Part shown: positions 17,701 to 26,573 of the stretch, in pieces
Position numbering within the stretch: position 1 is the stretch's first letter
Layout: the number at the start of each line of letters is the position of its first letter
Notes under the pieces: model-generated
Seen by the model: the letters and a program-made list of their open reading frames with translations, nothing else
What the model was told of the DNA's origin: nothing
Databases searched by the model: none
NCBI GenBank assembly: GCA_021811315.1
Contig: JAJZPF010000001.1
Coordinates: forward strand, 1 to 64,000
DNA: 64,000 nucleotides
Origin: a bacterium
GTDB lineage: Bacteria > Elusimicrobiota > Elusimicrobia > Elusimicrobiales > UBA9959
Direction: 5' to 3'
Translations under genes and position numbers: made by a program

Positions 17701-18456
17701 CTAGTTGCCGGTCTTAAGGATCACGTAGCCGCCGCGGCCGAAGGCTTCCGTTTTTACGGCCATAGCCCTGAACACCTGCACGTCGGCCGCCCAGTAAGGC
17801 TCGTACCATTGCCTGTCCACGTCGAAGATCAGCACCCGGCGGGTTTTTTCGTCATAAGCGCCCACCGGGGAAATATGAGGGAAGGGCCCGCCCGGCGCGC
17901 CGGTCAGGGCGTCCTGCGCGAAGTGCAGAAGCATGATATCCTGCGGATTGCGCTCGTTCCCGGCCAGGGCGCGCCGGAAGCTTTCCAGAGCCTGCGCCGA
18001 TTGAGTGCTGACAGTTACGCTGCTGACGGAGAATTCCGCGGCCCCGTACGCCGCCATAGCCTCCCTGGCGGCCGCGGCCAGCTGGACCAGCGTCAGGCCG
18101 TGCCTGCCTTCGGCGCCCTCCGCGCTGACCAGCTCCTTCCACGGGATCCCGGAGACTTTCCCCACCAGTTTCTCCTCGGTTATATTCTCTTCCTCGTCGC
18201 CGCGCTCGCGGCGGGCGTTCAGGAGGGCGTTAAGCGCCATGGAAACGGAGGCGGCTGAGCAGGAAGCGCCGTTTTGCTGCGGCAGATAATAGGCGGACAA
18301 AGCCCAATAGTCGTAGGCCGGGTTGGCGGGGTTCCTGAAATAAGAATTATCCAGCGAAACGGGCACGGCCTGCGCGCCTCCCACCGGAGAATATTTGGGC
18401 GTCACGGCCAAAGCCGCGGCCGGAAATAAAAGCAAAAAACAAAAAACTGTTTTCAT
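17701..18456 (-). CDS. Secreted phytochelatin-synthase-like papain-fold protein
   Basis: This 251-aa protein has a signal peptide (about 17 residues) and a domain matching the phytochelatin synthase family (clan CA). The predicted catalytic residues are C66 in NGASCSAASVSMALNAL, H194 in FPHISPVGAYD and D212 in LIFDVDRQWYEPYW. The WYEPYW segment corresponds to the conserved lysine/tyrosine-proline-histidine-tryptophan region of the family. Bacterial single-domain relatives act mainly as peptidases that remove glycine from glutathione and conjugates. The substrate here is unknown, and secretion suggests a non-cytosolic one. It lies 11 bp after the MFS gene and upstream of the serine protease. 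Confidence 0.8.
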   Translation of the reverse strand: MKTVFCFLLLFPAAALAVTPKYSPVGGAQAVPVSLDNSYFRNPANPAYDYWALSAYYLPQQNGASCSAASVSMALNALLNARRERGDEEENITEEKLVGKVSGIPWKELVSAEGAEGRHGLTLVQLAAAAREAMAAYGAAEFSVSSVTVSTQSAQALESFRRALAGNERNPQDIMLLHFAQDALTGAPGGPFPHISPVGAYDEKTRRVLIFDVDRQWYEPYWAADVQVFRAMAVKTEAFGRGGYVILKTGN

Positions 18457-18467
18457 AACTTCTTTAC

Positions 18468-19679
18468 TCAGTCGGGCGTTACCGGCTGCGGCGCGGCCGG
18501 GGCGGCGGCCTTCCCGCGCCCGTCGTTCAAAGCCAGCGCGGTTAAGAAGCCGGCCACTGAAAGCAGGGAGGCGACCATAAATACGGACTTGTAGCCGTAA
18601 GCCGCCCAGAGCAGGCCGCCCGCCGCCGGGACGCTCATAGAAAGCGCGTGGTCCAGCGTGACGCCCAGCGAGATGGTCGGAGAGAGGTCGGCTTTGCTCT
18701 CAACGATCTTGTTCAGGTAGGTAGTGCGCGCTATACGGGCGGCGAACATCAGATTATCCAGGATGAACAGGAAATAGAGCAGCGGCCTGAAAGAGGAGAA
18801 GCCGAAGCCGGCGCAAACCCCGAGTAATATTACCGCGTCGGCCGCGAGCATTTTGCGTTCTCCGACCCTGTCCACCAGCGCCCCGAAGGCCTGCCTGAAA
18901 ACCACGCCCGCCGCGGCGGCGGCCAGCGCAAGCGCGGCCATCAGCGCCGGGCTGGCCCCGTAGACGGTGACCAGCACCCAGGGCGCGAAGGTGAGGAAGA
19001 TCTGCTTGCGCGCCCCGAAAATAATATTAAGCAGGTAATACCACTTATACTTCCACCTGAATACGAAGCGCTTGCCGCCGGGGGCGGCTTCCTCGCCGCC
19101 TTTTTCCATGCGCGCGAACAGGAAAGCCGAGGCCAGCGAAGCCAGGGCCGCCGCGAAAAAAGACCACCTGTAGATGGCCGGGCCGGCTATCTTGGCCACA
19201 GCCCAGACGAAGCCCGCGCCGGAGATCGCCGCGAAATTGGTCATGCCGCTGATCTGGCCCAGCTTCCGCCCGTGGGCGCCTTCTTTTGCGAAGCGCAGCC
19301 CCATCACGCTTTCCACGGTCATGAACAAATGGCTGCCGGCGCTCCAGAGAAGCATCCAGACGACCATCATGTTATAGCTGGGCGACATAAAACCCAGCCC
19401 CGCCACGCCCACCGCGGTAAGCAGGCTGGTGAGAATGGCCCATTTGCGCACCGGGAAAGCCGCGAGCAGGCCCGCCATAAAAAGAACGAGGAAGCCGGGG
19501 ATCTCGCGCGGGAATTCAAGGAAGCCGCGCTGCTGGGAAGTCAGATGAAAAGAATCGTTAAGATAATTATTGAAAGCCGCGGAGAGCACGCCGGCGTTTA
19601 TGCCCAAAAAAAACACGCCGAGCAAAAAAGCCTTGAAAGCGGGGTCGGCATTGCGCCACCGGTTAAGCAGGTTGTTCAT
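18468..19679 (-). CDS. MFS transporter
   Basis: This 403-aa protein has 12 hydrophobic segments and a central basic loop (about residues 190-215), the usual layout of major facilitator transporters. A loop after the second segment (FPVRKWAI) and the equivalent after segment eight (ALVDRVGERKML, about 265) match the MFS conserved loop motif. The substrate is unknown. AAAGG lies directly against the ATG, closer than normal, so the start is less certain. It follows the 584-aa membrane protein by 44 bp and precedes the phytochelatin-synthase-like gene by 11 bp, suggesting one transcript. Confidence 0.85.
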   Translation of the reverse strand: MNNLLNRWRNADPAFKAFLLGVFFLGINAGVLSAAFNNYLNDSFHLTSQQRGFLEFPREIPGFLVLFMAGLLAAFPVRKWAILTSLLTAVGVAGLGFMSPSYNMMVVWMLLWSAGSHLFMTVESVMGLRFAKEGAHGRKLGQISGMTNFAAISGAGFVWAVAKIAGPAIYRWSFFAAALASLASAFLFARMEKGGEEAAPGGKRFVFRWKYKWYYLLNIIFGARKQIFLTFAPWVLVTVYGASPALMAALALAAAAAGVVFRQAFGALVDRVGERKMLAADAVILLGVCAGFGFSSFRPLLYFLFILDNLMFAARIARTTYLNKIVESKADLSPTISLGVTLDHALSMSVPAAGGLLWAAYGYKSVFMVASLLSVAGFLTALALNDGRGKAAAPAAPQPVTPD

Positions 19680-19723
19680 CCTTTAATTTTATCAAACAAC
19701 CGGGGGGGTTGCGTTTCGGCGGT

Positions 19724-21478
19724 TCAGAGCAGGCACCTTGCGCCTTTTTTCGCGCAGGCCTCTTTCATCAGCTCGCAAAAGCTCACCAGCGCCGTATTGG
19801 ACGAAGCTTTTTTTCCGCCCGGGTGGGAGTCGAGGAAAAGCCGGAGCTCCCTGTCCAGGCCGGACAGGGGGACTTCGCCCGCCAGCACCGGCTGCGAGAG
19901 GTTCGGGATATCCAAAGGGCGGAGATACAGGTATTCGCGTTCCGCGATCCAGGCCGCGGGCAGCGCCGAGCGCCTCACCACGGCCGCCACCCTGTAATCC
20001 CAATACACTACGGCCCAGTCTTTCTTCGGCAGGTAAAAAAGATAGGCCGGGCGCCAGAACAAGTCCGACTTGCCGCCTTTCAGGCTCTGCCTCACCGGGA
20101 CCATCGGCTCGTTAAGGGAGACAAGCATCAGGTCGAATTTATATTTCTCTATCAGGCCGCTCCAGGTCCCGACGCTGGCGCGCGCCTCCGCCAATTCTTG
20201 TTCCCGGCCTTCGAACAGGCGGCGTCCGTCGAGGAAGACTTTATAATCAGGGGCAAGCTCCCAGCCCAGCCAGCCGCCCCAGTCCGCGTTATTATAAAGC
20301 CGCAGCCCCGAAAGTTCCTTCTTGTTCGATTTCAGGAACTGAGCGAGGTTCCCCGAACTGGCCCTGAAAAATGAAGCGCCCTGGCTATAGTGCGGCCAGA
20401 TGAATGAGGCGTAGAACCAGACGCCCAGGAGCAGCCAGGAGGAAGCGGCGCCATGGAGCAGTTTTTCGCCGCGCAAAGGCGGCAGCCCGCCCCAGGGGAG
20501 GGAGAGCGTAAAAGCCAGGCCGGCCAGCAGGAGAAAAGGCAGGCTTCCGGAGCGCTCGGAGGACGCCCAGACGAGGAAAAGCAGGCAGGCCAGGTGGGCG
20601 TGAACGGCATGCCGCCGCCACAAGGCGAAGTACGCCAGCCCCGCTGATACCGCGAGGACGGCCAGGACGCAGAGCCAGTGATAAGGGTCCGCCCGGCCGG
20701 CGGCCCAGCCCCGCAGATATTCGCCCGCGGCCTGCGCGCGGAAAACATGGCCGGCCAGCTCCGGGTAGAGCTTCCAGCCGTATGGATTTACCAGGGTCGC
20801 GGCCAGGCCAATGAAGAATAATTTCAAATATTCCAGGCCGCGGCCGTGGCCGGCCGCCGGGCCGCCTTTAAGGCGGGGAAGCAGCTCCGAAAAGAACTCC
20901 CCCGCCGCGTACAGCCCCGGGAGCGCGAGCCCGTAGAAGCAGCCGGGGTCGAGATTGACCCAGAGCGCGAAGAACAAGAAAGCCCCGAACCTGAAAGCCC
21001 GGCCGCGCGGAAAGCCTTCAAGACGGCCTTTCTCCAAAACATACAGCGCGGCGGCGAAAAAAAGAAGGGTAAAGTTTTCCGGCCCGAGGTCGCTCCCCCC
21101 CGCCAGGACCGCGGCCAGGACCGGCAGCGCGAGAGGAAGTAAACCGGCGCGCTTGTAAAGAAGCGCCAGACCGCGGAAGATCAGCAGGACCAGGCAAAGC
21201 AGGGCCGCTTTCAGGAAAAACAGGGCCCGGAGCCCGCCGGCTTTATACGCCAAGTAATAAACAAGCTGGGAAGCCCAGCCAAGATCTACCCAGCCCTTCG
21301 CCGGAAGGGGCCAGGAGAGAAAATCAAAACGCGGGGGAACCAGGTGAGAGGCGGCGTACTTCCCGGCCGAAAGCTGCCAGAAAATATCCGGGTTCATCAG
21401 CGGCAGGAAAAAAGCCGAAGCCGAGAAAGCGAAGGCCGCCCAGCCAAGATACTTCAAAAACCTGTCTTTTTTAGTCAC
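19724..21478 (-). CDS. Large polytopic membrane protein, GT-C-like
   Basis: This 584-aa protein has about ten to twelve membrane helices in residues 10-375, then a soluble C-terminal domain of about 200 residues. The early periplasmic loop MNPDIFWQLSAGKY has the D-x-x-W pattern seen in GT-C-type glycosyltransferase-like membrane proteins. The C-terminal part contains YNNADWGGWLGWEL and KVFLDGRRLFEG, as in uncharacterised membrane proteins that carry a similar tail. A role in cell-surface sugar transfer is inferred only. The start is a GTG at 21478, with no strong ribosome-binding site. Confidence 0.6.
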   Translation of the reverse strand: MTKKDRFLKYLGWAAFAFSASAFFLPLMNPDIFWQLSAGKYAASHLVPPRFDFLSWPLPAKGWVDLGWASQLVYYLAYKAGGLRALFFLKAALLCLVLLIFRGLALLYKRAGLLPLALPVLAAVLAGGSDLGPENFTLLFFAAALYVLEKGRLEGFPRGRAFRFGAFLFFALWVNLDPGCFYGLALPGLYAAGEFFSELLPRLKGGPAAGHGRGLEYLKLFFIGLAATLVNPYGWKLYPELAGHVFRAQAAGEYLRGWAAGRADPYHWLCVLAVLAVSAGLAYFALWRRHAVHAHLACLLFLVWASSERSGSLPFLLLAGLAFTLSLPWGGLPPLRGEKLLHGAASSWLLLGVWFYASFIWPHYSQGASFFRASSGNLAQFLKSNKKELSGLRLYNNADWGGWLGWELAPDYKVFLDGRRLFEGREQELAEARASVGTWSGLIEKYKFDLMLVSLNEPMVPVRQSLKGGKSDLFWRPAYLFYLPKKDWAVVYWDYRVAAVVRRSALPAAWIAEREYLYLRPLDIPNLSQPVLAGEVPLSGLDRELRLFLDSHPGGKKASSNTALVSFCELMKEACAKKGARCLL

Positions 21479-21528
21479 GGTATTAGGGTGCGGATAAACC
21501 TTGGACCAATGTCCTCGGCAGTCCTGCT

Positions 21529-21557
21529 ATTATAGCGGGAGGGCAGGGCTTAAGCAA
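21529..21557 (-). promoter_or_regulatory. Promoter of the minus-strand membrane-protein/MFS operon
   Basis: TTGCTT (21552-21557) and a perfect TATAAT (21529-21534) on the minus strand are separated by 17 bases. Transcription would start near 21522, leaving a leader of about 45 nt before the GTG at 21478. It is back-to-back with the plus-strand kinase promoter. Confidence 0.6.
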
Positions 21558-21573
21558 GCCGGCCAGACTTAAC

Positions 21574-21603
21574 TTCACAAAAAAGCCCGCACTTTTGTAT
21601 TAT
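21574..21603 (+). promoter_or_regulatory. Promoter of the histidine kinase gene
   Basis: TTCACA (21574-21579, 5/6 consensus) and TATTAT (21598-21603, 5/6) are 18 bases apart. The predicted start near 21610 gives a leader of about 57 nt before the ATG at 21667. The divergent promoter for the membrane-protein operon lies 16 bp away. Confidence 0.6.
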
Positions 21604-21604
21604 A

Positions 21605-21617
21605 AAGACAGTGTCTT
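21605..21617. promoter_or_regulatory. Perfect inverted repeat at the kinase transcription start
   Basis: AAGACA-G-TGTCTT is a perfect inverted repeat centred on 21611, directly after the -10 element and over the predicted +1. It is flanked by TATA and ATAT, extending the symmetry. A repressor bound here would block transcription. Identity of any regulator is unknown. Confidence 0.4.
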
Positions 21618-21666
21618 ATATCATGCGAATATCTTTGAGCGCCGAACCTCTCCGGGAGCCCTCCTG

Positions 21667-23622
21667 ATGGCCGAAAGCAAAGGCCGCGTGCTCGTAGTCA
21701 CGAGCGGGAAGGAACTCCTGGACGAAATGACCCCTTCCATGTCCGGCAGGGGCCTGGAGCTGGTCTGCGTTCCTAACCTTAAATACGCCGCCACCCGGCT
21801 CGCTACCGGCGACTGCTCCGCCATGGTGGTGGACTACAGCCGCGTCCCCCCCGCCGAGCGGGACGGCTTCCTCACCCTGCACATGCAGTACTCCAAGGTG
21901 CATATGTTCACGCTGGAGTCCGTAGCCAGCCTGGCGCCGACCATGCCTTCGCCGCTGCGCCGCCTTAGCTGGCCGCTGCCTATGGGTTTCGCGGACCAGG
22001 TCAGGGTCACCGCGCGCCCGGTAGTGATCCTTGCCGACCACGTCCTGTTCTCGACCGGGGCCGTGCAGACCGCCTTCCAGCAGGCCGGCGTGCAGCCTAT
22101 GTCCCTCGAATCCCCGAAGGGCCTGCCAGATTTCATCCGCCAGCAGAACGAAGCGCGCGTCGAAGCCGCAAAGCCCAAGCCCAAGAAATCCTGGTCGCTG
22201 CTGGGCGGCGACGAAGAAGAAAATCCGGAAACCACCCTCCTCCCCGGCAATGTGATAGTGGCGCAGTTCACCGGGACGATGAAAGAGGCCGACGCGCTCG
22301 ACGCTATCATCCGGAGCGGGACGCCGGAAGCGGTCTGCTACTACGTTTCAGGGGCGGAGATCGTGCGCTACGCCATCCAGGCGCTCAAGGACGGCCACGA
22401 CGTGGCGATCCCGCGCGACCAGGCCGGGCGCATAGCCGGGATAATCATAGAGAACAGCGAAGGCGCCGACGTGCGCCTGAAAAAGAGGGAAGTGGAGCGC
22501 ATCCTCCTGCTGGACAATTTCAAGCCCGCGATAACCTCGCTCGGCCAGGCGATGCAGGGCGCGGGCTACGAGGTCTTCTCCACCATGGACGGCGACGAGG
22601 CCCTGGGGGTCTGCAGAAAAGGCGCTTTCCACCTGGCCGTAGTCGGAACCTCCACCACTTCCGCGCAGTATTCCGGCGCGGAGCTCGCCCAGAAGATGCG
22701 TGAGCGGGACCCCGACCTGCGCATCATTTTCATGGTGGACCAGTATCCGCTGCAGGCCGCGCTCAAAGGCGTCAGCCAGGTAGTGGAGCTGGGCCTCGAC
22801 GACGCCATCCTGAAGCCGGTGGAGGCCTCCCGCCTGATCTTCTCGGTGGAAAAGGCCCTCGAGCGGCGTTTCCTTATCCTGGAGAACGAGCGCCTGCTTA
22901 AAGAGATGCAGGACCTGAACCGGCAGCTGGCCGCGGTCAACGGCTTCCAGAAAAATTTCTTCGCCACGGTCGCGCACGACGTAAAAAGTCCCCTGACCGC
23001 CATCCTCGGCTACTCCGAGGTCCTGGCCGCCAAGCTGAAGGGCCAGCCCACAGAGGGCAAATACGCCGCCAATATCCAGACCTCGGCGAAGACTCTCAAT
23101 GTGCTGATCTCGGACCTGGTGGATTTGGCCGCGATAGAATCCGGCAAGCTGCGCGTGGAGATAGGCACGCTGAACCTGCTCGCGGTGGTGAACGACGTCT
23201 GCTCGCGCGTGGAGATAGCGGCGCAGAAGCGCAACCTCAATTTCGGCCTGGAAGCCCCGCCCGTGCTCCCGCCGCTGGCCGGCGACGACGCCCGCATCGG
23301 CCAGGTGGTGCAGAACCTCTGCACCAACGCCATCCAGTACACCAAGGAAGGCGGAAAGATCACGATAAAAGTGGAGACCGCCCCCGACCGGGTGATAGTC
23401 AGCGTCATCGACACCGGCATCGGTATCTCCAAGGAAGACCTCCCGCGCGTGTGGGAGCGGTTCTTCCAGACCAAGGAAGCCCAGGGCATGCGCAAAGCCG
23501 GCTTCGGTCTGGGCCTCAAGATCGCCCGCGAGATCGTGCTCAGGCACGGCGGCGAGATGGGCATAGAGTCGGAACTCGGCGTCGGCTCGCGGTTCTTCTT
23601 CCATATCCCCATAAAAAAATAA
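21667..23622 (+). CDS. Soluble histidine kinase with degenerate receiver domains
   Basis: This 651-aa cytoplasmic protein has an N-terminal receiver-like domain (1-110; possible Asp in VVDYS). A middle region includes a Lys/Pro-rich linker near 175. A second receiver-like domain follows at about 275-395, where the phosphoacceptor is replaced (AVVGTST). The HisKA domain has H about 437 in VAHDVKSPLTA. The HATPase domain has NAIQYTKEGG, DTGIGI and GFGLGLKIA motifs. No membrane segment is present, so the signal is likely intracellular or delivered by a partner. The ATG at 21667 is preferred to 21595 because GGGAG precedes it and the receiver fold begins there. No cognate regulator gene is adjacent. 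Confidence 0.85.
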   Translation: MAESKGRVLVVTSGKELLDEMTPSMSGRGLELVCVPNLKYAATRLATGDCSAMVVDYSRVPPAERDGFLTLHMQYSKVHMFTLESVASLAPTMPSPLRRLSWPLPMGFADQVRVTARPVVILADHVLFSTGAVQTAFQQAGVQPMSLESPKGLPDFIRQQNEARVEAAKPKPKKSWSLLGGDEEENPETTLLPGNVIVAQFTGTMKEADALDAIIRSGTPEAVCYYVSGAEIVRYAIQALKDGHDVAIPRDQAGRIAGIIIENSEGADVRLKKREVERILLLDNFKPAITSLGQAMQGAGYEVFSTMDGDEALGVCRKGAFHLAVVGTSTTSAQYSGAELAQKMRERDPDLRIIFMVDQYPLQAALKGVSQVVELGLDDAILKPVEASRLIFSVEKALERRFLILENERLLKEMQDLNRQLAAVNGFQKNFFATVAHDVKSPLTAILGYSEVLAAKLKGQPTEGKYAANIQTSAKTLNVLISDLVDLAAIESGKLRVEIGTLNLLAVVNDVCSRVEIAAQKRNLNFGLEAPPVLPPLAGDDARIGQVVQNLCTNAIQYTKEGGKITIKVETAPDRVIVSVIDTGIGISKEDLPRVWERFFQTKEAQGMRKAGFGLGLKIAREIVLRHGGEMGIESELGVGSRFFFHIPIKK

Positions 23623-23637
23623 CCCGCCGGGGCATAA

Positions 23638-23679
23638 AAGAACGGCGCGGGCCCTGAAGCCCGCGCCGTTCTTATTTAA
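23638..23679. terminator. Bidirectional terminator between convergent genes
   Basis: A perfect 12-bp GC-rich stem (23641-23652 with 23659-23670) extends by A-T pairs on both sides. It is followed by CTTATTT on the plus strand and by TTCTTTTATG on the minus strand. It serves the kinase gene and the convergent phospholipase D-like gene. Confidence 0.85.
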
Positions 23680-23692
23680 GCCGCCGCCGGTC

Positions 23693-25321
23693 TTACAGCA
23701 GCCCGCCGAAAGGGTGGGCCACGTGGTCCATGAAGCCGGGTTTATAATTGGTTATCCGGTCGCTTTTGGTTATGTCCACGTCGAACAGGCGCCGCTCTAT
23801 ATCTCCGGCCACGCCGGGGTCGGTGACGATAAGGTTCAGCTCGTCGTTGTTCTTAAGGCTGCGCGCGTCCAGGTTGGAGGAGCCGAACGTGGCCCAGACC
23901 CCGTCGATGACCGCCACTTTCAGATGCGCCATCCGGTCTTTATATTCGTAGATCTCCACCCCGGCCTTGAGCAGCCTGGGGTAGAAGGACCTGGCGGCGT
24001 TCTGGACTATCGGAATATTGTTCTCCTTCGGGAAAACGAGCTGAACTTTTACCCCGCGCTCGCCGGCCCGGCATAAAGCCTTAACCACGTCTTTGTCGGT
24101 GAAATAAGGAGTGGCGATCCGGATCGACTTCTGCGCGGTGCCTATCGCCCGCAGGTACATGGCTTTGATATTCTGGTCGGCTTTGCCTATATGCCCCACT
24201 ACCTGGGTTACGGCGCCGTCCTGGTATTCGGGCAGCGGAGGAAAAAGCGCTTCGCTGGCGGCTATGCGCCCGCCGGCCGCCTTCCAGCGCTCCAGGAAAG
24301 CTTCCTGCAGTTTGGCCACGGCCGGGCCCTGGATGAGCGTCTGCTGGTCGTGCCAGTTCTCCTGGTAGTCCTTGCCGATATTCATCCCGCCGGTGAAGCC
24401 GACTTTGCCGTCCATCACCAGGATCTTGCGGTGGTCCAGGTGGTCCTTTATCGACGGCGGCTCTTTCACTATGACCTCGATGCCGCCGGCGCGCATAAGA
24501 TCTATGAGCTTAACTATCTCCGGGTCATGCTCCACTTTGGAGCCGTGCTCGTCGATAAGGAAGCGCACGGTCACGCCGGCCTTGGCTCTTTCGACCAGGA
24601 TATTGGCCAGGTCCCGGCTTACATTGTCGGGCTGGAGGTGGAAGATCTCTATATGGATGGAGCTGTTGGCGGCTTTAAGGGCGGGCTTCACCTCGGGCAG
24701 GAATTCGCGCCCGTCGATAAGGAATTTAACGAGGTTGCGCCCGGAATGGGAGGTTTCGGTGACCGTGTCCACGTACCTGCGCAGTCCGTCCCAGTCGCCC
24801 GGGACTACGGAGTTGCGGGCCCGCTCTACCAGCTCTTTTATCCGGCTCTGGGCGGTCACGGCGGAATTGAGCTTCCTTAGGTCCAGGCGGTAATAAACGC
24901 GGTCGAAAGAGGCGGCGTCAGGAGCCGAGGCCAAAATACGGATTATAGCCTGCTCCAGGTCTTCCTGGTCGCGGTCGGGGCCGCCGTCGCCGTTCTGCTG
25001 GTTAGGGGCGGAGCGGCCGATAAGGGTCTTGAGCATGTCCACTTTCTGGTCCGGGCTGGCGGCGGCGAACTGGGCGTCGCTCATCGCGATGATAGCGGCT
25101 TCCCTGGCAAAAAGCATTTTGTTCGCTTTAGCGCCGGCGGGTTCCGCGGGCCGCGGGCCTGCCGGCTCCGGGACCTTCGCCGCTTTCGCCTGGGAAGAAA
25201 GCGCCTGGTAAGCGGCGCCTGCCGCGGAAGTTTTACAGGGCAGAATTATCGAAGCTGAAAAAATAAAAATAGCCGCTGTGGAAGCGGCCATGGCTGCATT
25301 GGGTTTATAAGCTTTTCTCAT
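23693..25321 (-). CDS. Phospholipase D-like / cardiolipin synthase-like protein
   Basis: This 542-aa protein has an N-terminal hydrophobic signal or anchor (about residues 11-28). Two HKD motifs follow: HLDHRKILVMDG with GGMN at about 295-310, and HLKVAVIDG with GSSNLD at about 464-480. This two-motif arrangement is typical of cardiolipin synthases and related phospholipase D enzymes, which transfer phosphatidyl groups at the membrane. The 230-residue region before the first motif is longer than in classical cardiolipin synthase and may be a separate domain. The ATG at 25321 is chosen because the signal peptide begins there. A -10-like TATCAT is only six bases upstream and no Shine-Dalgarno is in place. 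Confidence 0.85.
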   Translation of the reverse strand: MRKAYKPNAAMAASTAAIFIFSASIILPCKTSAAGAAYQALSSQAKAAKVPEPAGPRPAEPAGAKANKMLFAREAAIIAMSDAQFAAASPDQKVDMLKTLIGRSAPNQQNGDGGPDRDQEDLEQAIIRILASAPDAASFDRVYYRLDLRKLNSAVTAQSRIKELVERARNSVVPGDWDGLRRYVDTVTETSHSGRNLVKFLIDGREFLPEVKPALKAANSSIHIEIFHLQPDNVSRDLANILVERAKAGVTVRFLIDEHGSKVEHDPEIVKLIDLMRAGGIEVIVKEPPSIKDHLDHRKILVMDGKVGFTGGMNIGKDYQENWHDQQTLIQGPAVAKLQEAFLERWKAAGGRIAASEALFPPLPEYQDGAVTQVVGHIGKADQNIKAMYLRAIGTAQKSIRIATPYFTDKDVVKALCRAGERGVKVQLVFPKENNIPIVQNAARSFYPRLLKAGVEIYEYKDRMAHLKVAVIDGVWATFGSSNLDARSLKNNDELNLIVTDPGVAGDIERRLFDVDITKSDRITNYKPGFMDHVAHPFGGLL

Positions 25322-25406
25322 GCTTATATGATACCCCTTGAGCGCTATGTACAAAAGGGCCCTAATGCCCAGAAAACAGCCGCCATTTGGCGGGGCTAAA
25401 GGGCCC

Positions 25407-25444
25407 ATAAAAAAACGGCGCCCGCCTCAAAGCGGACGCCGTTT
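25407..25444 (-). terminator. Rho-independent terminator after the papain-like protease gene
   Basis: AAACGGCG plus CCGC (25413-25425) pairs with GCGG plus CGCCGTTT (25432-25444), with one mismatch and a CTCAAA loop. On the minus strand a T-run of about eight follows. It lies just past the stop of the protease gene. Confidence 0.85.
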
Positions 25445-25461
25445 CCAGGTTCGCGCTTAAC

Positions 25462-26457
25462 TTATTTCCAGGAGGAAACGCCCTCTAAAAGCGGGCTGAC
25501 CCTGGCGAAGCTCGCGGCGCGCGCGGCCTCGCCCGCGGGGACCTCGTCCTTGGAGGCCCTGTAAGCTATGGTGCTCAGGCCGAAGTTCACTGAATTGTCC
25601 ATTTCGGAATAAGCTATACGGAAATAGCCGTTCTCGCCCCAGCCGGTGTCCCAGCTGTTCTTCACGATGAAATACTTCTCCGCGTCATTATAGCCGACCA
25701 GCAGGACTGCGTGCCCGCCCAGCCTTTTGCCGGTAGTATAGGAGTAGATACCGGTCTTATAGTGCATGAAGTCTTCGTAGACCATGTAGGCTATAGGGAG
25801 CGGCCCGTATTTAACCAGGGCCGTCTTTATGGTATTAAGGTCCTGTTTCACAGAACCCCAGGCGCCTACTTTTTTGGCCCCGGCCTGCCAGCCGGGAGCG
25901 GCGGTGGCGCAGGAGCCGTCAGTTGCGGTGTAGGGATAAGCCGATTCGAGCGGCAGCCCGGTGCTCTTCAGGAAACCGGCCGAAAGACGGCCGCCATTGC
26001 AGGAGCCCGCGCCGCTGCAGGACAGCATGACCTGTTCGGAAAGGTCCAGGTCCTTGCCGGGGGTATTTTCCTTGAGAAGCGTGTAGGCTTCAAGGCCGCC
26101 GGTCATGGAAAAAGCCCAGCAGGAGCCGCATTTCTTCTGGTTGCGGACCGGGGTGACGTAATTTCCGCTGGCGTCGCGCCAGTCAAGCGCGGCAGGCAGA
26201 GAGGCTGCGGCCACCAGGCCTATCGGCTCGGCGTCCACGGGCTCGAAATTCAGGCCCACCAGGTATTTCCAGTCTTCGCGGTTGGCGGAGATATTGGTCT
26301 CGCCGGCCGTCCACTTCGCGCCTTTCGCGGCTATGGCGGCCTGCACTTCTTTGATCTGCTGCTTCACATCCCCCGAAAGGGTCTGCTGGCTGAAGGACGG
26401 CGTGGCCGCGGCGATGAAAGCCGCCGCTAAAATAAACAGGCTGATCGTCTTTTTCAT
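25462..26457 (-). CDS. Secreted papain-like cysteine protease (C1)
   Basis: This 331-aa protein has a signal peptide (about 23 residues) and a short propeptide-like region. The mature C1 domain starts near SLPAALDWRD (about 87). The active site residues are Q107, C113 in CGSCWAF, H249 in GGHAVLLVGY and N267 in KNSWDTGWGENGY. Disulfide-type cysteines occur at about 110, 147, 153 and 183. The catalytic machinery is complete, so it is probably an active exported protease with self-processing of the propeptide. GGGGAGGAAATA precedes the ATG at 26457. It has its own near-consensus promoter and terminator and so is monocistronic. Confidence 0.93.
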   Translation of the reverse strand: MKKTISLFILAAAFIAAATPSFSQQTLSGDVKQQIKEVQAAIAAKGAKWTAGETNISANREDWKYLVGLNFEPVDAEPIGLVAAASLPAALDWRDASGNYVTPVRNQKKCGSCWAFSMTGGLEAYTLLKENTPGKDLDLSEQVMLSCSGAGSCNGGRLSAGFLKSTGLPLESAYPYTATDGSCATAAPGWQAGAKKVGAWGSVKQDLNTIKTALVKYGPLPIAYMVYEDFMHYKTGIYSYTTGKRLGGHAVLLVGYNDAEKYFIVKNSWDTGWGENGYFRIAYSEMDNSVNFGLSTIAYRASKDEVPAGEAARAASFARVSPLLEGVSSWK

Positions 26458-26491
26458 TATTTCCTCCCCTGCTCCGGACTTAGCTGCCCAA

Positions 26492-26520
26492 ATTCTACCG
26501 CTTGCGGCCGGTATTGTCAA
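26492..26520 (-). promoter_or_regulatory. Near-consensus sigma-70 promoter of the papain-like protease
   Basis: A perfect TTGACA (26515-26520) and TAGAAT (26492-26497) are separated by 17 bases on the minus strand. The start codon is 34 bases beyond the -10 element, with a strong ribosome-binding site between. It is the best promoter match seen in the window. Confidence 0.75.
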
Positions 26521-26573
26521 ATGTCAATTAACGAAGGTCAAACCGAAGGCGGGAAATCTACCTATAGCCGGGC

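Noticed and set aside
25354-25406. Nested GGGCCC and GCCGCCA inverted repeats upstream of the phospholipase D-like gene
   Set aside because: No T-run follows on either strand and it lies beyond the protease terminator. It was not assigned a function.
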